Shown piece by piece: positions 6,607 to 17,015 of a stretch of DNA of 34,597 nucleotides. Within the stretch, counting starts at the first letter, position 1. The number at the start of each line of letters is the position of its first letter. The translations under genes were made by a program, and so were the position numbers. Source of the stretch: Lachnospiraceae bacterium (lineage in GTDB: Bacteria > Bacillota > Clostridia > Lachnospirales > Lachnospiraceae); the NCBI GenBank assembly GCA_017622575.1, contig JAGAQU010000112.1:1-34597 (forward strand). Reading direction: 5' to 3'. Under the pieces are notes generated by a model. That model had not been told where the DNA came from and ran no database searches. It saw only the letters and a list, made by a program, of their open reading frames with translations.

Positions 6607-7692
6607 ATGATTTCAAATCAGATATTGCAGAACACGATTGAGGGATTAAAGTCAATTGCGAGAGTAGAATTCTGTGTTATGGACACGGATGGCAAAGAAG
6701 TGGCGGCTACCGGCAACATAAATGTAAACGGCAGTGAGGTGGTTGAATTTGCAAAATCATCGGCAGACTCCCAGGAGATACAGGGATGTCAGTATTTTAA
6801 GATTTATGATGAGCAGCAGCTTGAATATGTACTTATCACGGCAGGCACAGGTGAAGATGTTTATATGGTGGGTAAGATGGCGGCATTCCAAATACAGAGC
6901 CTGATGGTTGCCTACAAAGAGCGCTTTGACAAGGATAATTTTATCAAAAACCTCCTTCTGGATAATCTGCTTCTGATTGATATTTACAGCCGTGCGAAGA
7001 AGCTTCATATACAGACCGATGTGAATCGTGTGGTTATGATTATCGAGACGGACAATGGAAGGGACAGCAATATCCTTGAAATGATGAGGCCTTATTTCGG
7101 AAGTAACAGCAAGGATTTTGTCACGGCAGTTGATGAGAATAATGTGATTGTAGTGAAGGATCTTTCAGAGGGAGACAGCTCTAAGGAAATCGAAAAGGCA
7201 GCAGGCTCCATGGAAAATTTCCTGGCAAAAGAAGGGATGACCGGCATTCATATTGCTTACGGAATCGTGGTTAAGGAGATCAAGGAAGTAAGCCGTTCCT
7301 ATAAGGAAGCCAAGATGGCTCTGGATGTAGGAAAGATTTTCTTTGATGAAAGGAATATCATTGCTTACAGTGAACTCGGTATCGGCAGATTGATCTACCA
7401 GCTTCCAATCCCTCTCTGCAAAATGTTCATTAAGGAAATTTTCGGAGGAAAGAGCCCGGATGATTTTGATGAGGAGACAATCACAACGATCAATAAATTT
7501 TTCGAGAACAGCCTGAATGTCTCTGAGACTTCCAGACAACTGTTTATTCACAGAAATACGCTGGTGTATCGTCTGGATAAACTGCAGAAAAGCACGGGTC
7601 TTGACCTTCGGGTATTTGAGGATGCCATTACTTTCAGAATTGCTCTGATGGTAGTGAAGTATATGAATTATATGGAAAGCTTTGAGTATTAA
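6607..7692 (+). CDS. PucR/CdaR-type transcriptional regulator
   Basis: This 361-residue protein ends in a PucR-type helix-turn-helix (~300-345; NVSETSRQLFIHRNTLVYRLDKL). It also has a central CdaR GGDEF-like region (~130-260) and an N-terminal sensory part resembling a sugar-diacid/PAS-like recognition domain (~1-110). Such proteins act as cytoplasmic ligand-responsive regulators; the ligand here is unknown. I chose ATG 6607 because AAAGGAG (6594-6600) sits at proper distance; an upstream GTG at 6583 would place the binding site inside the gene. It lies 20 bases before ftsE, so it is likely co-transcribed with the ftsEX cluster and may control it. Confidence 0.82.
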   Translation: MISNQILQNTIEGLKSIARVEFCVMDTDGKEVAATGNINVNGSEVVEFAKSSADSQEIQGCQYFKIYDEQQLEYVLITAGTGEDVYMVGKMAAFQIQSLMVAYKERFDKDNFIKNLLLDNLLLIDIYSRAKKLHIQTDVNRVVMIIETDNGRDSNILEMMRPYFGSNSKDFVTAVDENNVIVVKDLSEGDSSKEIEKAAGSMENFLAKEGMTGIHIAYGIVVKEIKEVSRSYKEAKMALDVGKIFFDERNIIAYSELGIGRLIYQLPIPLCKMFIKEIFGGKSPDDFDEETITTINKFFENSLNVSETSRQLFIHRNTLVYRLDKLQKSTGLDLRVFEDAITFRIALMVVKYMNYMESFEY

Positions 7693-7712
7693 TATACAGG
7701 TGGTGGAATAAG

Positions 7713-8453
7713 GTGGCAAAAGAGTTAAGAGGTAGAAAAAAGAAAAATATATCCGGTGATGAGATTATCACCATGAATAATGTGAGTAAGGCATATGCAA
7801 CAGGTGCCCCGGCACTTAACGGTGTGGATTTACATATAAAAAAGGGAGAGTTTGTATTTATTGTAGGAGACAGCGGCTCAGGAAAATCCACCTTGATAAA
7901 GCTTCTTCTGCGTGAACTGGTTCCCACTTCCGGAGAGATCAATGTCATGGGATACGATCTGATCAGAATCAGACATCGCAAGATTCCCAAATTCAGAAGA
8001 AACCTCGGCATTGTATTTCAGGATTTCCGTCTTTTGAAGGATCGAAATGTTTATGAGAACGTTGCCTTTGCACAGCGCATTATTCAGATGCCCGGAAAAG
8101 AGATTAAACGAAACGTTCCCAGCATTCTGGCTACGGTAGGACTTGCAGGAAAGTACAAAGCAAAACCGAGACAGCTTTCCGGTGGGGAGCAGCAGAGAGT
8201 TGCCATTGCGAGGGCGCTTGTGAACAGACCCAGTATTTTGCTGGCAGATGAACCTACCGGTAATCTGGATCCCAAGAACTCATGGGAAATTATGAAGCTT
8301 CTTGAACAGATCAATGAAAACGGAACAACGGTTCTTGTGGTTACCCATAATCGTGAGATCGTAAATGCGATGCAGAAAAGAGTTATTACAATGAAGAAAG
8401 GTGTCGTTGTAAGTGACGAGGAAAAAGGTGGTTATATAGACGATGAGGATTAG
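7713..8453 (+). CDS. ftsE: Cell division ATP-binding protein FtsE
   Basis: This 246-residue ABC ATPase pairs with FtsX at the division site. Walker A is GDSGSGKST (~52-60), the ABC signature is LSGGEQQRVAIARA, Walker B is ILLADEPTGNLDP, and the H-loop is VVTHNREIV. The GTG start at 7713 gives a basic extension of about 20 residues before the usual FtsE start (ITMNNVSKAY). An internal ATG at 7773 would give a standard-length protein, but I see a weaker ribosome binding site there. FtsE binds and hydrolyses ATP to drive conformational change in FtsX, which activates a periplasm-side or wall-side hydrolase. It overlaps ftsX by 11 bases. Confidence 0.95.
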   Translation: MAKELRGRKKKNISGDEIITMNNVSKAYATGAPALNGVDLHIKKGEFVFIVGDSGSGKSTLIKLLLRELVPTSGEINVMGYDLIRIRHRKIPKFRRNLGIVFQDFRLLKDRNVYENVAFAQRIIQMPGKEIKRNVPSILATVGLAGKYKAKPRQLSGGEQQRVAIARALVNRPSILLADEPTGNLDPKNSWEIMKLLEQINENGTTVLVVTHNREIVNAMQKRVITMKKGVVVSDEEKGGYIDDED

Positions 8454-9339
8454 TACATTTTTTTATACCATCAAACAGGGAATTATCAATATTTTCAGAA
8501 ACAAGTGGTTTTCACTTGCATCCATTGCAACCATCAGCGCATGCCTGTTTCTGTTTGGTCTGTTCTATTCAATTTTAATGAATGTGCAGAGTATTGTAAA
8601 AAATGCGCAGGAAGGTGTGTCGGTTACCGTATTTTTTGATGAAGGCATCAGTGATGAGAGAATCAGGGAGATCGGAGAGGAGATCGATAAGAGACCGGAA
8701 GTATCCAAGAAGGTTTTTGTATCGGCGGATGAGGCATGGGAGAGCTTTAAGGAAGAGTATCTTGGAGAATATTCGGATGGGTTTACTGAAAATCCATTGG
8801 AAAACTCGGCGAACTATCAAATTTATATGAATGATGTTTCCATGCAGCCTGCCCTTGTTTCTTTTCTGGAGGGACTGGACGGGATCAGAGAGGTTAACCG
8901 ATCGGAAATTACGGCGGCATCATTGAGCGGAATAAATGCTTTGATTGCTTATGTTTCCATAGGTATTATTGCCATTTTGTTTGCGGTTTCCATTTTCCTG
9001 ATCAGCAATACGGTCACCATAGGTATATCCGTCCGCAAGGAAGAGATTACGATCATGAAATATATCGGTGCCACCGACTTTTTTGTACGTGCACCTTTCG
9101 TGATCGAAGGTATGTTGATCGGTACAATCGGAGCATTGATACCGATAGGCATCATTTATGTAATTTATAACCAGGTGATCGAATATATTATGAGCAGGTT
9201 TTCTACGCTGCAGAAGATTCTTACTTTTGTATCTGTGAACAGCATTTTCTCACAACTTTTGCCTATATCGCTGATCATGGGTATCGGAATCGGTTTCCTG
9301 GGAAGTATAATTACTGTTAGAAAGCATTTGAGAGTTTAA
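8443..9339 (+). CDS. ftsX: Cell division membrane protein FtsX
   Basis: This 298-residue protein has the FtsX layout: a first membrane helix (~20-45, FSLASIATISACLFLFGLFY), a large extracytoplasmic domain (~50-165), then three further helices (~170-295) including the conserved SNTVTIGISVRKEEI turn. FtsX transmits ATPase activity of FtsE to murein hydrolases outside the membrane. Its start lies inside the end of ftsE, giving an 11-base overlap and translational coupling. The hydrolase gene begins one base after its stop, which makes that hydrolase its probable partner. Confidence 0.95.
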   Translation: MRISTFFYTIKQGIINIFRNKWFSLASIATISACLFLFGLFYSILMNVQSIVKNAQEGVSVTVFFDEGISDERIREIGEEIDKRPEVSKKVFVSADEAWESFKEEYLGEYSDGFTENPLENSANYQIYMNDVSMQPALVSFLEGLDGIREVNRSEITAASLSGINALIAYVSIGIIAILFAVSIFLISNTVTIGISVRKEEITIMKYIGATDFFVRAPFVIEGMLIGTIGALIPIGIIYVIYNQVIEYIMSRFSTLQKILTFVSVNSIFSQLLPISLIMGIGIGFLGSIITVRKHLRV

Positions 9340-9340
9340 G

Positions 9341-10558
9341 ATGAAGAAATGGAAGAAAGTACTCTGTTTATCTTTGTGTTTATTGCTTATTTTTGCCGTG
9401 GGTGACAAATATCAAATAGTAGCCCACGCAGAGCTTACCAATGACAGTATCAAGCAAAAGGAAGCTGAAATAGCAAAAGCAAAGGAAGAAAAGAAAAGTC
9501 TGCAGAGTGGATTGACAAATGTAAAGGAATTAAAAAAACAGCTGGAAGCGTCAAAGAGCGATCTGGCAAACTATATTGCAGAGCTTGATGCAAATCTTGC
9601 GGATATTCAGGCTAAAATTGCGGAACTGAAGGAAATGGTCTCCACAAAGGAACAGGAGATCGAGGACAAAACGAAAGAACTGGAAGAGGCTGTTGCGGTT
9701 CAGGAAGCCCAGTATGAAGCCATGAAATCCCGCATTAAGTTTATGTATGAGAAAGGCGACACCCTTTATCTGGAACTGTTTTTCGGGTCTGACAATTTTG
9801 GTGACATGCTGAATAAGGCAGACTATATTGAAATGCTCTCATCCTATGACAGAAAGATGTTGGATGAATATGTGGCACAGGCAGAGTATGTGGCACTTTG
9901 TAAGGAGAGTCTGGAAGAGGAAAAAGATGTTTTGGAGGAGGCTAAGAAAAGTGTTGAAGCCGAAGAAGCATCCTTAAATGAACTGATTTCGGCAAAGGAA
10001 CAGGAGATTAATGCCGTTTCTTCAGACATTAAGAATAAAGAAGCGGCGATTGCGGAATATGAAGCGGATATTGCTGCACAGAATGAAACCATTGCAGCGC
10101 TTGAAAAAGCTGTGGCAGAGGAAAAAGCAAAGCTTGCCGCAGAACAGGGCAGGAGGTACGATGGTGGAATCTTTACCTGGCCGGCTCCTTCCTATACAAG
10201 AATTTCCGATGATTACGGCACCAGAATTCACCCGATTTTGGGTGTACAGCAGTTCCATAACGGAATTGACATGGCGGCTCCCGGCGGCAGCCCGATTCTG
10301 GCAGCTTATGACGGAACAGTGGTGGCAGCAGCCTACAGCAACAGTATGGGAAATTACATCATGATCGATCACGGTGACAGCTTGTATACTATTTATATGC
10401 ATGCTTCCGCACTCTATGTGTCAAAGGGACAGGAAGTATCCAAAGGACAGAAGATCGCAGCAGTGGGAAGTACCGGACGATCAACGGGCAATCACCTGCA
10501 TTTCAGTGTGAGAAAGAACGGAAGCTATGTAAGTCCATGGAGCTATCTTGGAAAATAA
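9341..10558 (+). CDS. EnvC/PcsB-like murein hydrolase or activator, M23 domain
   Basis: This 405-residue secreted protein has an N-terminal signal peptide (~1-30, VLCLSLCLLLIFAVG). A long charged coiled coil (~32-270) follows, then a C-terminal M23/LytM domain (~285-405). The zinc ligands and catalytic histidines appear intact: HNGIDMA near residue 306, YMHAS, and HLHF near 385. Degenerate EnvC-type activators often lose these residues, so this protein is probably an active peptidoglycan endopeptidase, closer to PcsB-like coiled-coil hydrolases in architecture. FtsX is expected to bind the coiled coil and release autoinhibition. It begins one base after ftsX, with its ribosome binding site inside ftsX. 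Confidence 0.9.
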   Translation: MKKWKKVLCLSLCLLLIFAVGDKYQIVAHAELTNDSIKQKEAEIAKAKEEKKSLQSGLTNVKELKKQLEASKSDLANYIAELDANLADIQAKIAELKEMVSTKEQEIEDKTKELEEAVAVQEAQYEAMKSRIKFMYEKGDTLYLELFFGSDNFGDMLNKADYIEMLSSYDRKMLDEYVAQAEYVALCKESLEEEKDVLEEAKKSVEAEEASLNELISAKEQEINAVSSDIKNKEAAIAEYEADIAAQNETIAALEKAVAEEKAKLAAEQGRRYDGGIFTWPAPSYTRISDDYGTRIHPILGVQQFHNGIDMAAPGGSPILAAYDGTVVAAAYSNSMGNYIMIDHGDSLYTIYMHASALYVSKGQEVSKGQKIAAVGSTGRSTGNHLHFSVRKNGSYVSPWSYLGK

Positions 10559-10606
10559 TGGTGCAGGCAAAATGGCCTGATTGTTAAGCAGATTGGAGAG
10601 ATTGTA

Positions 10607-11863
10607 GTGGAAAATGAATCTCAGGAAAAGAAAAAGAGCAGTTCCCGGGTCTTCCTCGGCGGACTGCTGCTGGGAATCCTGTTCAGTATTTTGGCTGTTT
10701 GTGTGATTGTAATAGGAAGATATGCGTTTATTTCCATAAAAAATCACAGTACACAAACCAGTGCGTCCGGAAGCGAAAGTGTCATTAATACGGATACTTT
10801 TCAGAAGATGAAGACCATAGAGGACGTGATTGACGAATATTATTACGGTGAGGAGATCACCACAAGCGATATTCAGGACGGTATCTATAAAGGGATGCTG
10901 GAAGCACTGAACGATCCTTATTCCGAGTACTATACCAAGGAAGAGCTGGAGGATGCTTTGAACAGCTCGAAAGGAATTTCTTACGGAATCGGAGCTTACG
11001 TCACTTTAAATCAGGAGATGGATATGGCGATGATAGCCGGAGTCATGGAGGGAACACCGGCAGAAGAAGCCGGGCTTCGGGAAGGTGACGTTATCTATAA
11101 AGTAGATGGAGAAGAAACAAGGGGATTGAGCGTTTCGAAAGTGGTTGCCCTTGTAAAAGGAAAAGAAAATACCACAGTTCATCTGACGATCTATAGGGAG
11201 AATGAACCGGACTTTCTGGAGAAGGATATTGTCAGGAGTAAACTGATTGAAACGGAAACAGTGTACAGCGGTATACTGGAGGATACCGACAACATCGGTT
11301 ATCTGCAAATCCGGGAATTCGATGCGGTGACAGTAGATCAGTTCAATGAAGCCATGGCAGAATTAAATGCTTCCGGTATGAAAGCATTGATATTGGATCT
11401 TCGAAGCAATCCGGGTGGAGACCTTTCAGCAGTGGTGGAAATTGCAAGAAGGATTTTGCCGGAGGGACTGATTGTTTATACGGAAGAAAAATCAGGGAAA
11501 CGAACAGAATACACCTGTGACGGTACACATGAGATCCAGATCCCTATGGTGGTTCTGGTAAATCAGTATTCGGCAAGTGCCTCTGAAATACTGGCAGGTG
11601 CCATCAAGGACTATAATAAAGGAACTCTGATCGGCACTACAACTTACGGAAAAGGCATTGTGCAGAGAATCATCAGGCTGGATGACAGTACTGCGATCAA
11701 GCTGACAGTCAGCGCATATTTTACTCCTTCCGGAAAAAATATTCACGGGACAGGTATCGAGCCTGATATTGAACTGGAATATGATTATGATGCTTATGAA
11801 GCAGAGGGAATCGATAATCAGGTGGAGAAGGCAATAGAAATACTGGAGGGTAAAATTTCATGA
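10607..11863 (+). CDS. S41 family C-terminal processing peptidase (CtpA/CtpB-like)
   Basis: This 418-residue protein has an N-terminal membrane anchor (~15-45), a helical segment, a PDZ domain (~105-195, AGVMEGTPAEEAGLREGDV), and an S41 serine protease core. The catalytic dyad is visible as Ser324 in SASASE and Lys349 in TYGKGIVQ, 25 residues apart as in CtpB. It would cut exported proteins at their C termini outside the cell membrane. The GTG start at 10607 follows GGAGAG (10595-10600). It lies 48 bases after the M23 hydrolase gene and may be co-transcribed. A role in turning over the neighbouring hydrolase is attractive, since PDZ proteases do this elsewhere, but it is inference. Confidence 0.93.
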   Translation: MENESQEKKKSSSRVFLGGLLLGILFSILAVCVIVIGRYAFISIKNHSTQTSASGSESVINTDTFQKMKTIEDVIDEYYYGEEITTSDIQDGIYKGMLEALNDPYSEYYTKEELEDALNSSKGISYGIGAYVTLNQEMDMAMIAGVMEGTPAEEAGLREGDVIYKVDGEETRGLSVSKVVALVKGKENTTVHLTIYRENEPDFLEKDIVRSKLIETETVYSGILEDTDNIGYLQIREFDAVTVDQFNEAMAELNASGMKALILDLRSNPGGDLSAVVEIARRILPEGLIVYTEEKSGKRTEYTCDGTHEIQIPMVVLVNQYSASASEILAGAIKDYNKGTLIGTTTYGKGIVQRIIRLDDSTAIKLTVSAYFTPSGKNIHGTGIEPDIELEYDYDAYEAEGIDNQVEKAIEILEGKIS

Positions 11864-11895
11864 GATCAACCAATCAATAAAATGATATTATAATC

Positions 11896-11909
11896 AGAAC
11901 AAATGTTTG
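11896..11909 (+). promoter_or_regulatory. LexA (SOS) box of uvrBA
   Basis: AGAACAAATGTTTG matches the Firmicute LexA consensus CGAACRNRYGTTYC (established for Bacillus) at all positions but the two outermost. It overlaps the -35 hexamer of the uvrB promoter (11907-11912), the expected place for repression. SOS induction of uvrBA by DNA damage is therefore strongly suggested. Confidence 0.78.
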
Positions 11910-11935
11910 CTAAGCGTGTATAGATGTGCTATAAT
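11907..11935 (+). promoter_or_regulatory. sigma-A promoter of uvrBA
   Basis: TTGCTA (11907-11912) and a perfect TATAAT (11930-11935) are separated by 17 bases. Transcription should start near 11942, leaving a leader of about 80 bases. A 9-bp inverted repeat (AAGCGTGTA at 11912-11920, TACACGCTT at 11952-11960) surrounds the -10 region. Confidence 0.82.
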
Positions 11936-12020
11936 GGGTAAAGCTAATCTGTACACGCTTTATATATGACAATAGAAGACTTACAGAGCGTGCTTTCTAT
12001 TGTTTGCAGGAGGCCATTTT

Positions 12021-14036
12021 ATGGATAAATTGGATAAACAGGCACGATTTGTTTTACATTCCGATTATCAGCCGACGGGTGACCAGCCACAGGCTATCAA
12101 AGATTTGGTAGATGGTTTTAAGAAGGGCAATCAGTTTCAAACGCTGCTTGGCGTTACCGGCTCCGGTAAGACTTTTACCATGGCCAATGTGATTGCTGCC
12201 TTGAATAAACCCACTCTGGTTATTGCCCATAACAAGACACTTGCAGGGCAGCTCTACGGAGAATTCAAGGAATTTTTTCCGGAGAATGCGGTAGAATATT
12301 TTGTGTCCTACTATGATTATTACCAGCCGGAGGCTTATGTGCCTTCTTCCGATACGTACATTGCCAAGGATTCCTCCATCAATGATGAGATTGACAAGCT
12401 GCGGCTTTCTGCTACGGCTTCTCTTTCCGAGAGAAGAGATGTGGTTGTGGTAGCCAGCGTATCCTGTATTTATGGTCTGGGCAGCCCGGACGACTATAAG
12501 GAAATGATCGTTTCTCTCCGCCCCGGTATGGTGAAGGACAGAGATCAGGTCATTCGAGAGCTGATCGATATTCAATATGACAGGAACGATTTGGATCTTG
12601 ACAGAGGATGTTTTCGGGTTCGGGGCGATGTGGTGGAAATTTATCCGGCCCAGGGTGGAGATTATCTGATTCGAGTGGAATTTTTCGGAGATGAAATAGA
12701 CAGGATTGCTGAGACAGATCCGCTTACGGGACAGGTCCATGCTATTTTGGAGCATGTAGCAATCTTTCCGGCTTCTCATTATGTTGTTCCCCAGGAAAAG
12801 ATCAACGCGGCCTGTAAAGCAATTGAGGAGGAACTGGATGAGCGGATTCGCTATTTTAAAAGCGAGGACAAGCTGCTGGAAGCCCAGAGAATTTCTGAGA
12901 GAACAAATTTTGATGTGGAAATGCTGAGAGAAACCGGCTTTTGCTCCGGCATTGAAAATTATTCCAGGCATTTGAACGGTATGCCTGAGGGTGCCATGCC
13001 TCATACATTGATGGATTATTTTGGAGATGACTACCTGATCATCATAGATGAATCGCACATGACGATTCCCCAGATCGGTGCTATGTATACGGGTGACCGC
13101 TCCCGCAAAACAACGTTGGTGGATTATGGATTCCGGCTTCCGTCGGCGCTGGATAACAGACCTTTATGCTTCGAGGAATTTGAGCAGCATATCGACCAGA
13201 TGATGTTTGTATCCGCAACACCTTCCACTTATGAGGAAGAGCATGAACTGCTCCGCACGGAACAGATCATACGCCCCACGGGACTTCTTGATCCCGAAAT
13301 ATCGGTGCGTCCCGTGGAAGGACAGATTGATGATCTGATCAGCGAAGTAAACAAGGAGACGGCAAAACATAACAAAGTGCTGGTGACTACTCTGACCAAG
13401 AGGATGGCTGAGGATCTGACGGATTACATGAAGGATGCAGGCATCCGTGTGAAATATCTTCACTCTGACATTGATACCCTGGAAAGAGCTGAGATCATCA
13501 GGGATATGCGACTTGATGTGTTTGATGTTTTAGTGGGGATCAATCTTCTCAGGGAAGGGTTGGACATACCGGAAATTTCTCTGGTTGCCATTCTGGATGC
13601 GGATAAAGAAGGATTTCTTCGTTCGGAGACATCGCTGATCCAGACGATTGGTCGTGCTGCCAGAAATGCAGAGGGACATGTGATCATGTATGCGGATACT
13701 ATGACAGATTCTATGAGAGCCGCTATAGATGAGACGGAAAGAAGACGCCGTATTCAGCAGAAATATAACGAAGAACATGGAATTACGCCTCAAACGATTA
13801 AAAAGGCAGTAAGGGATCTGATCAGCATTTCCAAGGTGATCGAGAAGGAAGAAATGAGATTTGAAAAGGATCCTGAATCCATGAACAGGGAAGAACTTGA
13901 GAAACTCATTGAGAAGGTTCAGAAGCAGATGAAGAAAGCGGCAGCGGATCTCAACTTTGAGGCGGCAGCGGAGCTGCGCGATAAGATGGTAGAATTAAAA
14001 ACAAAGCTCAGAGAGCTTGATGAGGAGAAAAAATGA
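12021..14036 (+). CDS. uvrB: Excinuclease ABC subunit B
   Basis: This 671-residue protein is UvrB, the damage-verifying helicase-like subunit of nucleotide excision repair. It has Walker A GVTGSGKT (~43-50), the beta-hairpin region [18 protein letters not shown] that clamps DNA, the DESH motif, helicase motif VI (QTIGRAARN), and a C-terminal UVR domain (~625-665) for UvrC contact. Length is normal for the family. I set the start at ATG 12021 because AGGAGG (12008-12013) lies correctly upstream; an in-frame TTG at 12000 would cover that site. Its stop overlaps the uvrA start by four bases. Confidence 0.98.
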   Translation: MDKLDKQARFVLHSDYQPTGDQPQAIKDLVDGFKKGNQFQTLLGVTGSGKTFTMANVIAALNKPTLVIAHNKTLAGQLYGEFKEFFPENAVEYFVSYYDYYQPEAYVPSSDTYIAKDSSINDEIDKLRLSATASLSERRDVVVVASVSCIYGLGSPDDYKEMIVSLRPGMVKDRDQVIRELIDIQYDRNDLDLDRGCFRVRGDVVEIYPAQGGDYLIRVEFFGDEIDRIAETDPLTGQVHAILEHVAIFPASHYVVPQEKINAACKAIEEELDERIRYFKSEDKLLEAQRISERTNFDVEMLRETGFCSGIENYSRHLNGMPEGAMPHTLMDYFGDDYLIIIDESHMTIPQIGAMYTGDRSRKTTLVDYGFRLPSALDNRPLCFEEFEQHIDQMMFVSATPSTYEEEHELLRTEQIIRPTGLLDPEISVRPVEGQIDDLISEVNKETAKHNKVLVTTLTKRMAEDLTDYMKDAGIRVKYLHSDIDTLERAEIIRDMRLDVFDVLVGINLLREGLDIPEISLVAILDADKEGFLRSETSLIQTIGRAARNAEGHVIMYADTMTDSMRAAIDETERRRRIQQKYNEEHGITPQTIKKAVRDLISISKVIEKEEMRFEKDPESMNREELEKLIEKVQKQMKKAAADLNFEAAAELRDKMVELKTKLRELDEEKK

Positions 14037-16924
14037 GTTTAGCAGATAAACATGTGGAAAAACCGAGAATTCGTCCCAGAGAATATATTAAGATCAGAGG
14101 AGCGAATGAGCACAATTTAAAAAATTTAGATGTTGACATTCCGAGAAATGAATTGGTGGTACTGACCGGATTGTCAGGTTCAGGAAAGTCTTCTCTTGCC
14201 TTTGATACCATTTATGCGGAAGGTCAGAGAAGGTACATGGAATCCCTGTCTTCCTATGCGAGACAATTCCTTGGACAGATGGAAAAGCCCAATGTAGAAA
14301 AAATTGAGGGATTGTCCCCTGCCATTTCCATTGATCAGAAATCAACGAACAGAAATCCCAGATCTACGGTAGGAACGGTAACGGAGATTTATGATTATTT
14401 CAGGCTGCTGTATGCCAGAATCGGTATTCCCCATTGCCCTAATTGCGGAAAAGAAATCAAAAAACAGAGCGTGGATCAGATGGTGGACCAGATCATGGAA
14501 TTACCGGAGGGAAGTAAAATTCAGCTGCTGGCACCCGTGGTACGCGGAAAAAAAGGTGAACACGCCAAAGTTTTTGATCGGGCAAAGAGAAGCGGCTATG
14601 TCCGCGTTCGCATCGATGGAAATATGTATGAGCTCTCGGAAGAAATCAAGCTGGACAAAAATATCAAGCATAATATTGAGATTGTGGTGGACAGGCTGGT
14701 GGTCAAACCGGGAATAGAAAGGAGACTGACAGATTCCATTGAGAGTGTGCTGGCATTGACGGAGGGACTTGTTCTGGTAGATGTCATCGGAGGCGAAGCG
14801 GTTATGTTCAGTCAGAGTTTTTCCTGTCCTGACTGCGGAATCAGTATCAGTGAGATCGAACCGAGAAGTTTTTCCTTCAACAATCCTTTCGGTGCCTGCC
14901 CGGTATGTTTCGGGCTTGGCTATAAGATGAAATTTGATCCCGAACTTATGATTCCGGATAAACGTCTCAGCATCAATGACGGAGCAATTCAGGTCATGGG
15001 ATGGCAATCCTGTACCGATAAGGGAAGCTTTACCAATGCTATTTTGCAGGCACTTTCTGCCACCTATAAGTTCAGCCTTGACACGCCTTTCGAAGAGCTG
15101 CCCGATGACATTCAGCATATGCTTATCTATGGCGGCTTTCAGGAAGTTAAAGTCCACTATGTGGGACAGAGAGGAGAGGGAGTCTATCCTGTCACCTTCG
15201 AGGGTATTGTGAAAAATGTGGAAAGGAAGTATCGTGAGACATCCTCGGATATTATGAAACAGGAATATGAAACATTTATGAGGATCACACCCTGTGAAGA
15301 GTGTAAGGGTATGCGTCTTAAGAGGGAATCCCTTGCCGTAACGGTATGTGATAAGAACATTTTTGAGATCACTTCGATGTCTGTGAGAAATTTGAGTGAG
15401 TTCCTGCAAAATATGAAGCTGTCGAAACAGCAGCAGATGATCGGGGAACAGGTTTTAAAGGAAATCCGCGCAAGAGTCGGATTCCTGGTTGATGTGGGAC
15501 TTGATTATTTGTCGCTTTCCCGGGCGACGGGTTCTTTGTCGGGAGGAGAAGCCCAGCGTATCCGCCTTGCAACCCAGATTGGATCCGGACTTGTGGGAGT
15601 ATGTTATATTCTGGATGAGCCCAGTATCGGACTTCATCAGAAGGACAATGACAAGCTGCTTAATACCTTGAAGAATCTTCGGGATCTGGGAAACAGCCTC
15701 ATTGTGGTAGAACATGATGAGGATACCATGCTGGCTGCGGATTATGTGGTGGACATCGGCCCGGGGGCAGGTTCCCACGGCGGACAGGTGGTAGCTCAGG
15801 GTACCGCCGAGGAGATTATGCAGGTGAAGGAGTCCATTACGGGGCAATATCTAAGCGGCAGACTGCAGATCCCAGTGCCGGAAATGAGGAGGAAACCTAC
15901 GGGATGGCTGAAGATAGTGGGTGCAAAGGAGAACAATCTGAAGGATATTACAGTGGATATTCCTTTGGGTGTCATGACCTGTGTGACGGGTGTTTCCGGT
16001 TCCGGAAAAAGTTCTCTGGTGAATGAGATTTTATATAAGCATCTCGCCAAAAGCCTGAACCGTGCAAGAACCATTCCGGGCAAACATAAAGAAATAAAAG
16101 GGATCGAACAGCTGGATAAGGTCATAGATATTGATCAGTCGCCCATTGGTCGTACACCCCGTTCCAATCCTGCAACTTATACCGGTGTATTCGATCAGAT
16201 TCGTGATCTGTTTGCAAGCACTCCGGACGCCAAGGCAAAAGGTTACAAAAAGGGGCGTTTCAGCTTTAATGTAAAAGGTGGCAGATGTGAAGCCTGCGGC
16301 GGAGACGGCATCATAAAGATAGAAATGCACTTCCTTCCCGATGTTTATGTGCCCTGTGAGGTTTGCGGCGGAAAACGATATAACAGGGAAACACTGGAAG
16401 TGAAATATAAGGGCAAAAATATTTATGATGTACTTGATATGACAGTGGAGGAGGCAGTTCCGTTCTTCGATAATCTTCCATCTATCAGAAGAAAAATCGA
16501 AACGCTGAATGATGTGGGACTTTCCTATGTTAAACTGGGACAACCATCTACCACGTTATCAGGAGGAGAAGCACAGAGAATCAAGCTTGCTACTGAACTG
16601 AGCAAACACAGTACCGGCAAGACAATCTATATTATGGATGAGCCTACGACCGGACTTCACTTTGCGGATGTGCACAAACTGGTGGAGATTCTGCAAAGAC
16701 TTACGGATAACGGCAATACAGTGGTAGTGATCGAACACAATCTTGATGTGATCAAAACAGCAGATTATATTATTGATATGGGACCGGAAGGCGGAGATAA
16801 AGGCGGACAGGTTATCGCAAAGGGAACGCCCGAAGAAGTAGCCGAAGACCCGGCATCCTATACCGGACAGTATGTGAAAAAAATGCTGGAAAGGTATAAA
16901 GAAAACCTGAAAAAGAACCGATAA
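14033..16924 (+). CDS. uvrA: Excinuclease ABC subunit A
   Basis: This 963-residue protein is UvrA, the ABC-type ATPase dimer that scans DNA for damage and loads UvrB. It shows two ATPase modules: Walker [10 protein letters not shown] (~44-52) with signature [15 protein letters not shown], and GVSGSGKSS with [15 protein letters not shown]. Zinc-binding cysteine pairs are seen at CPNCG, CPDCG/CPVCFG, and CEACGG/CEVCGG. Length is slightly above the usual ~940-950 because of a short N-terminal extension ([14 protein letters not shown]) before the conserved [14 protein letters not shown]. The start is fixed by the ATGA overlap with uvrB. A terminator follows. Confidence 0.98.
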   Translation: MSLADKHVEKPRIRPREYIKIRGANEHNLKNLDVDIPRNELVVLTGLSGSGKSSLAFDTIYAEGQRRYMESLSSYARQFLGQMEKPNVEKIEGLSPAISIDQKSTNRNPRSTVGTVTEIYDYFRLLYARIGIPHCPNCGKEIKKQSVDQMVDQIMELPEGSKIQLLAPVVRGKKGEHAKVFDRAKRSGYVRVRIDGNMYELSEEIKLDKNIKHNIEIVVDRLVVKPGIERRLTDSIESVLALTEGLVLVDVIGGEAVMFSQSFSCPDCGISISEIEPRSFSFNNPFGACPVCFGLGYKMKFDPELMIPDKRLSINDGAIQVMGWQSCTDKGSFTNAILQALSATYKFSLDTPFEELPDDIQHMLIYGGFQEVKVHYVGQRGEGVYPVTFEGIVKNVERKYRETSSDIMKQEYETFMRITPCEECKGMRLKRESLAVTVCDKNIFEITSMSVRNLSEFLQNMKLSKQQQMIGEQVLKEIRARVGFLVDVGLDYLSLSRATGSLSGGEAQRIRLATQIGSGLVGVCYILDEPSIGLHQKDNDKLLNTLKNLRDLGNSLIVVEHDEDTMLAADYVVDIGPGAGSHGGQVVAQGTAEEIMQVKESITGQYLSGRLQIPVPEMRRKPTGWLKIVGAKENNLKDITVDIPLGVMTCVTGVSGSGKSSLVNEILYKHLAKSLNRARTIPGKHKEIKGIEQLDKVIDIDQSPIGRTPRSNPATYTGVFDQIRDLFASTPDAKAKGYKKGRFSFNVKGGRCEACGGDGIIKIEMHFLPDVYVPCEVCGGKRYNRETLEVKYKGKNIYDVLDMTVEEAVPFFDNLPSIRRKIETLNDVGLSYVKLGQPSTTLSGGEAQRIKLATELSKHSTGKTIYIMDEPTTGLHFADVHKLVEILQRLTDNGNTVVVIEHNLDVIKTADYIIDMGPEGGDKGGQVIAKGTPEEVAEDPASYTGQYVKKMLERYKENLKKNR

Positions 16925-16938
16925 AAATAATAAGCATG

Positions 16939-16991
16939 GACGCAGCGGACGAGAAACGGAAGGAACCGTTTTTAAAGTTGCGTCTTTTTTT
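16939..16991 (+). terminator. Rho-independent terminator of uvrBA
   Basis: GACGCA (16939-16944) pairs with TGCGTC (16979-16984). Inside it AAACGG and CCGTTT form a second helix around AAGGAA. A run of seven T residues (16985-16991) follows at once. Confidence 0.75.
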
Positions 16992-17015
16992 ATATTAAAA
17001 TTTTATTAAATCCCT

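Noticed and set aside
12054..13058. Long reverse-strand open frame (334 codons) opposite uvrB
   Set aside because: It is a mirror of strong uvrB codon use, with no recognisable domain and no ribosome binding site support.
14501..15409. Reverse-strand open frame (302 codons) opposite uvrA
   Set aside because: Same reason: it lies wholly within a certain gene and has no protein-family signal.
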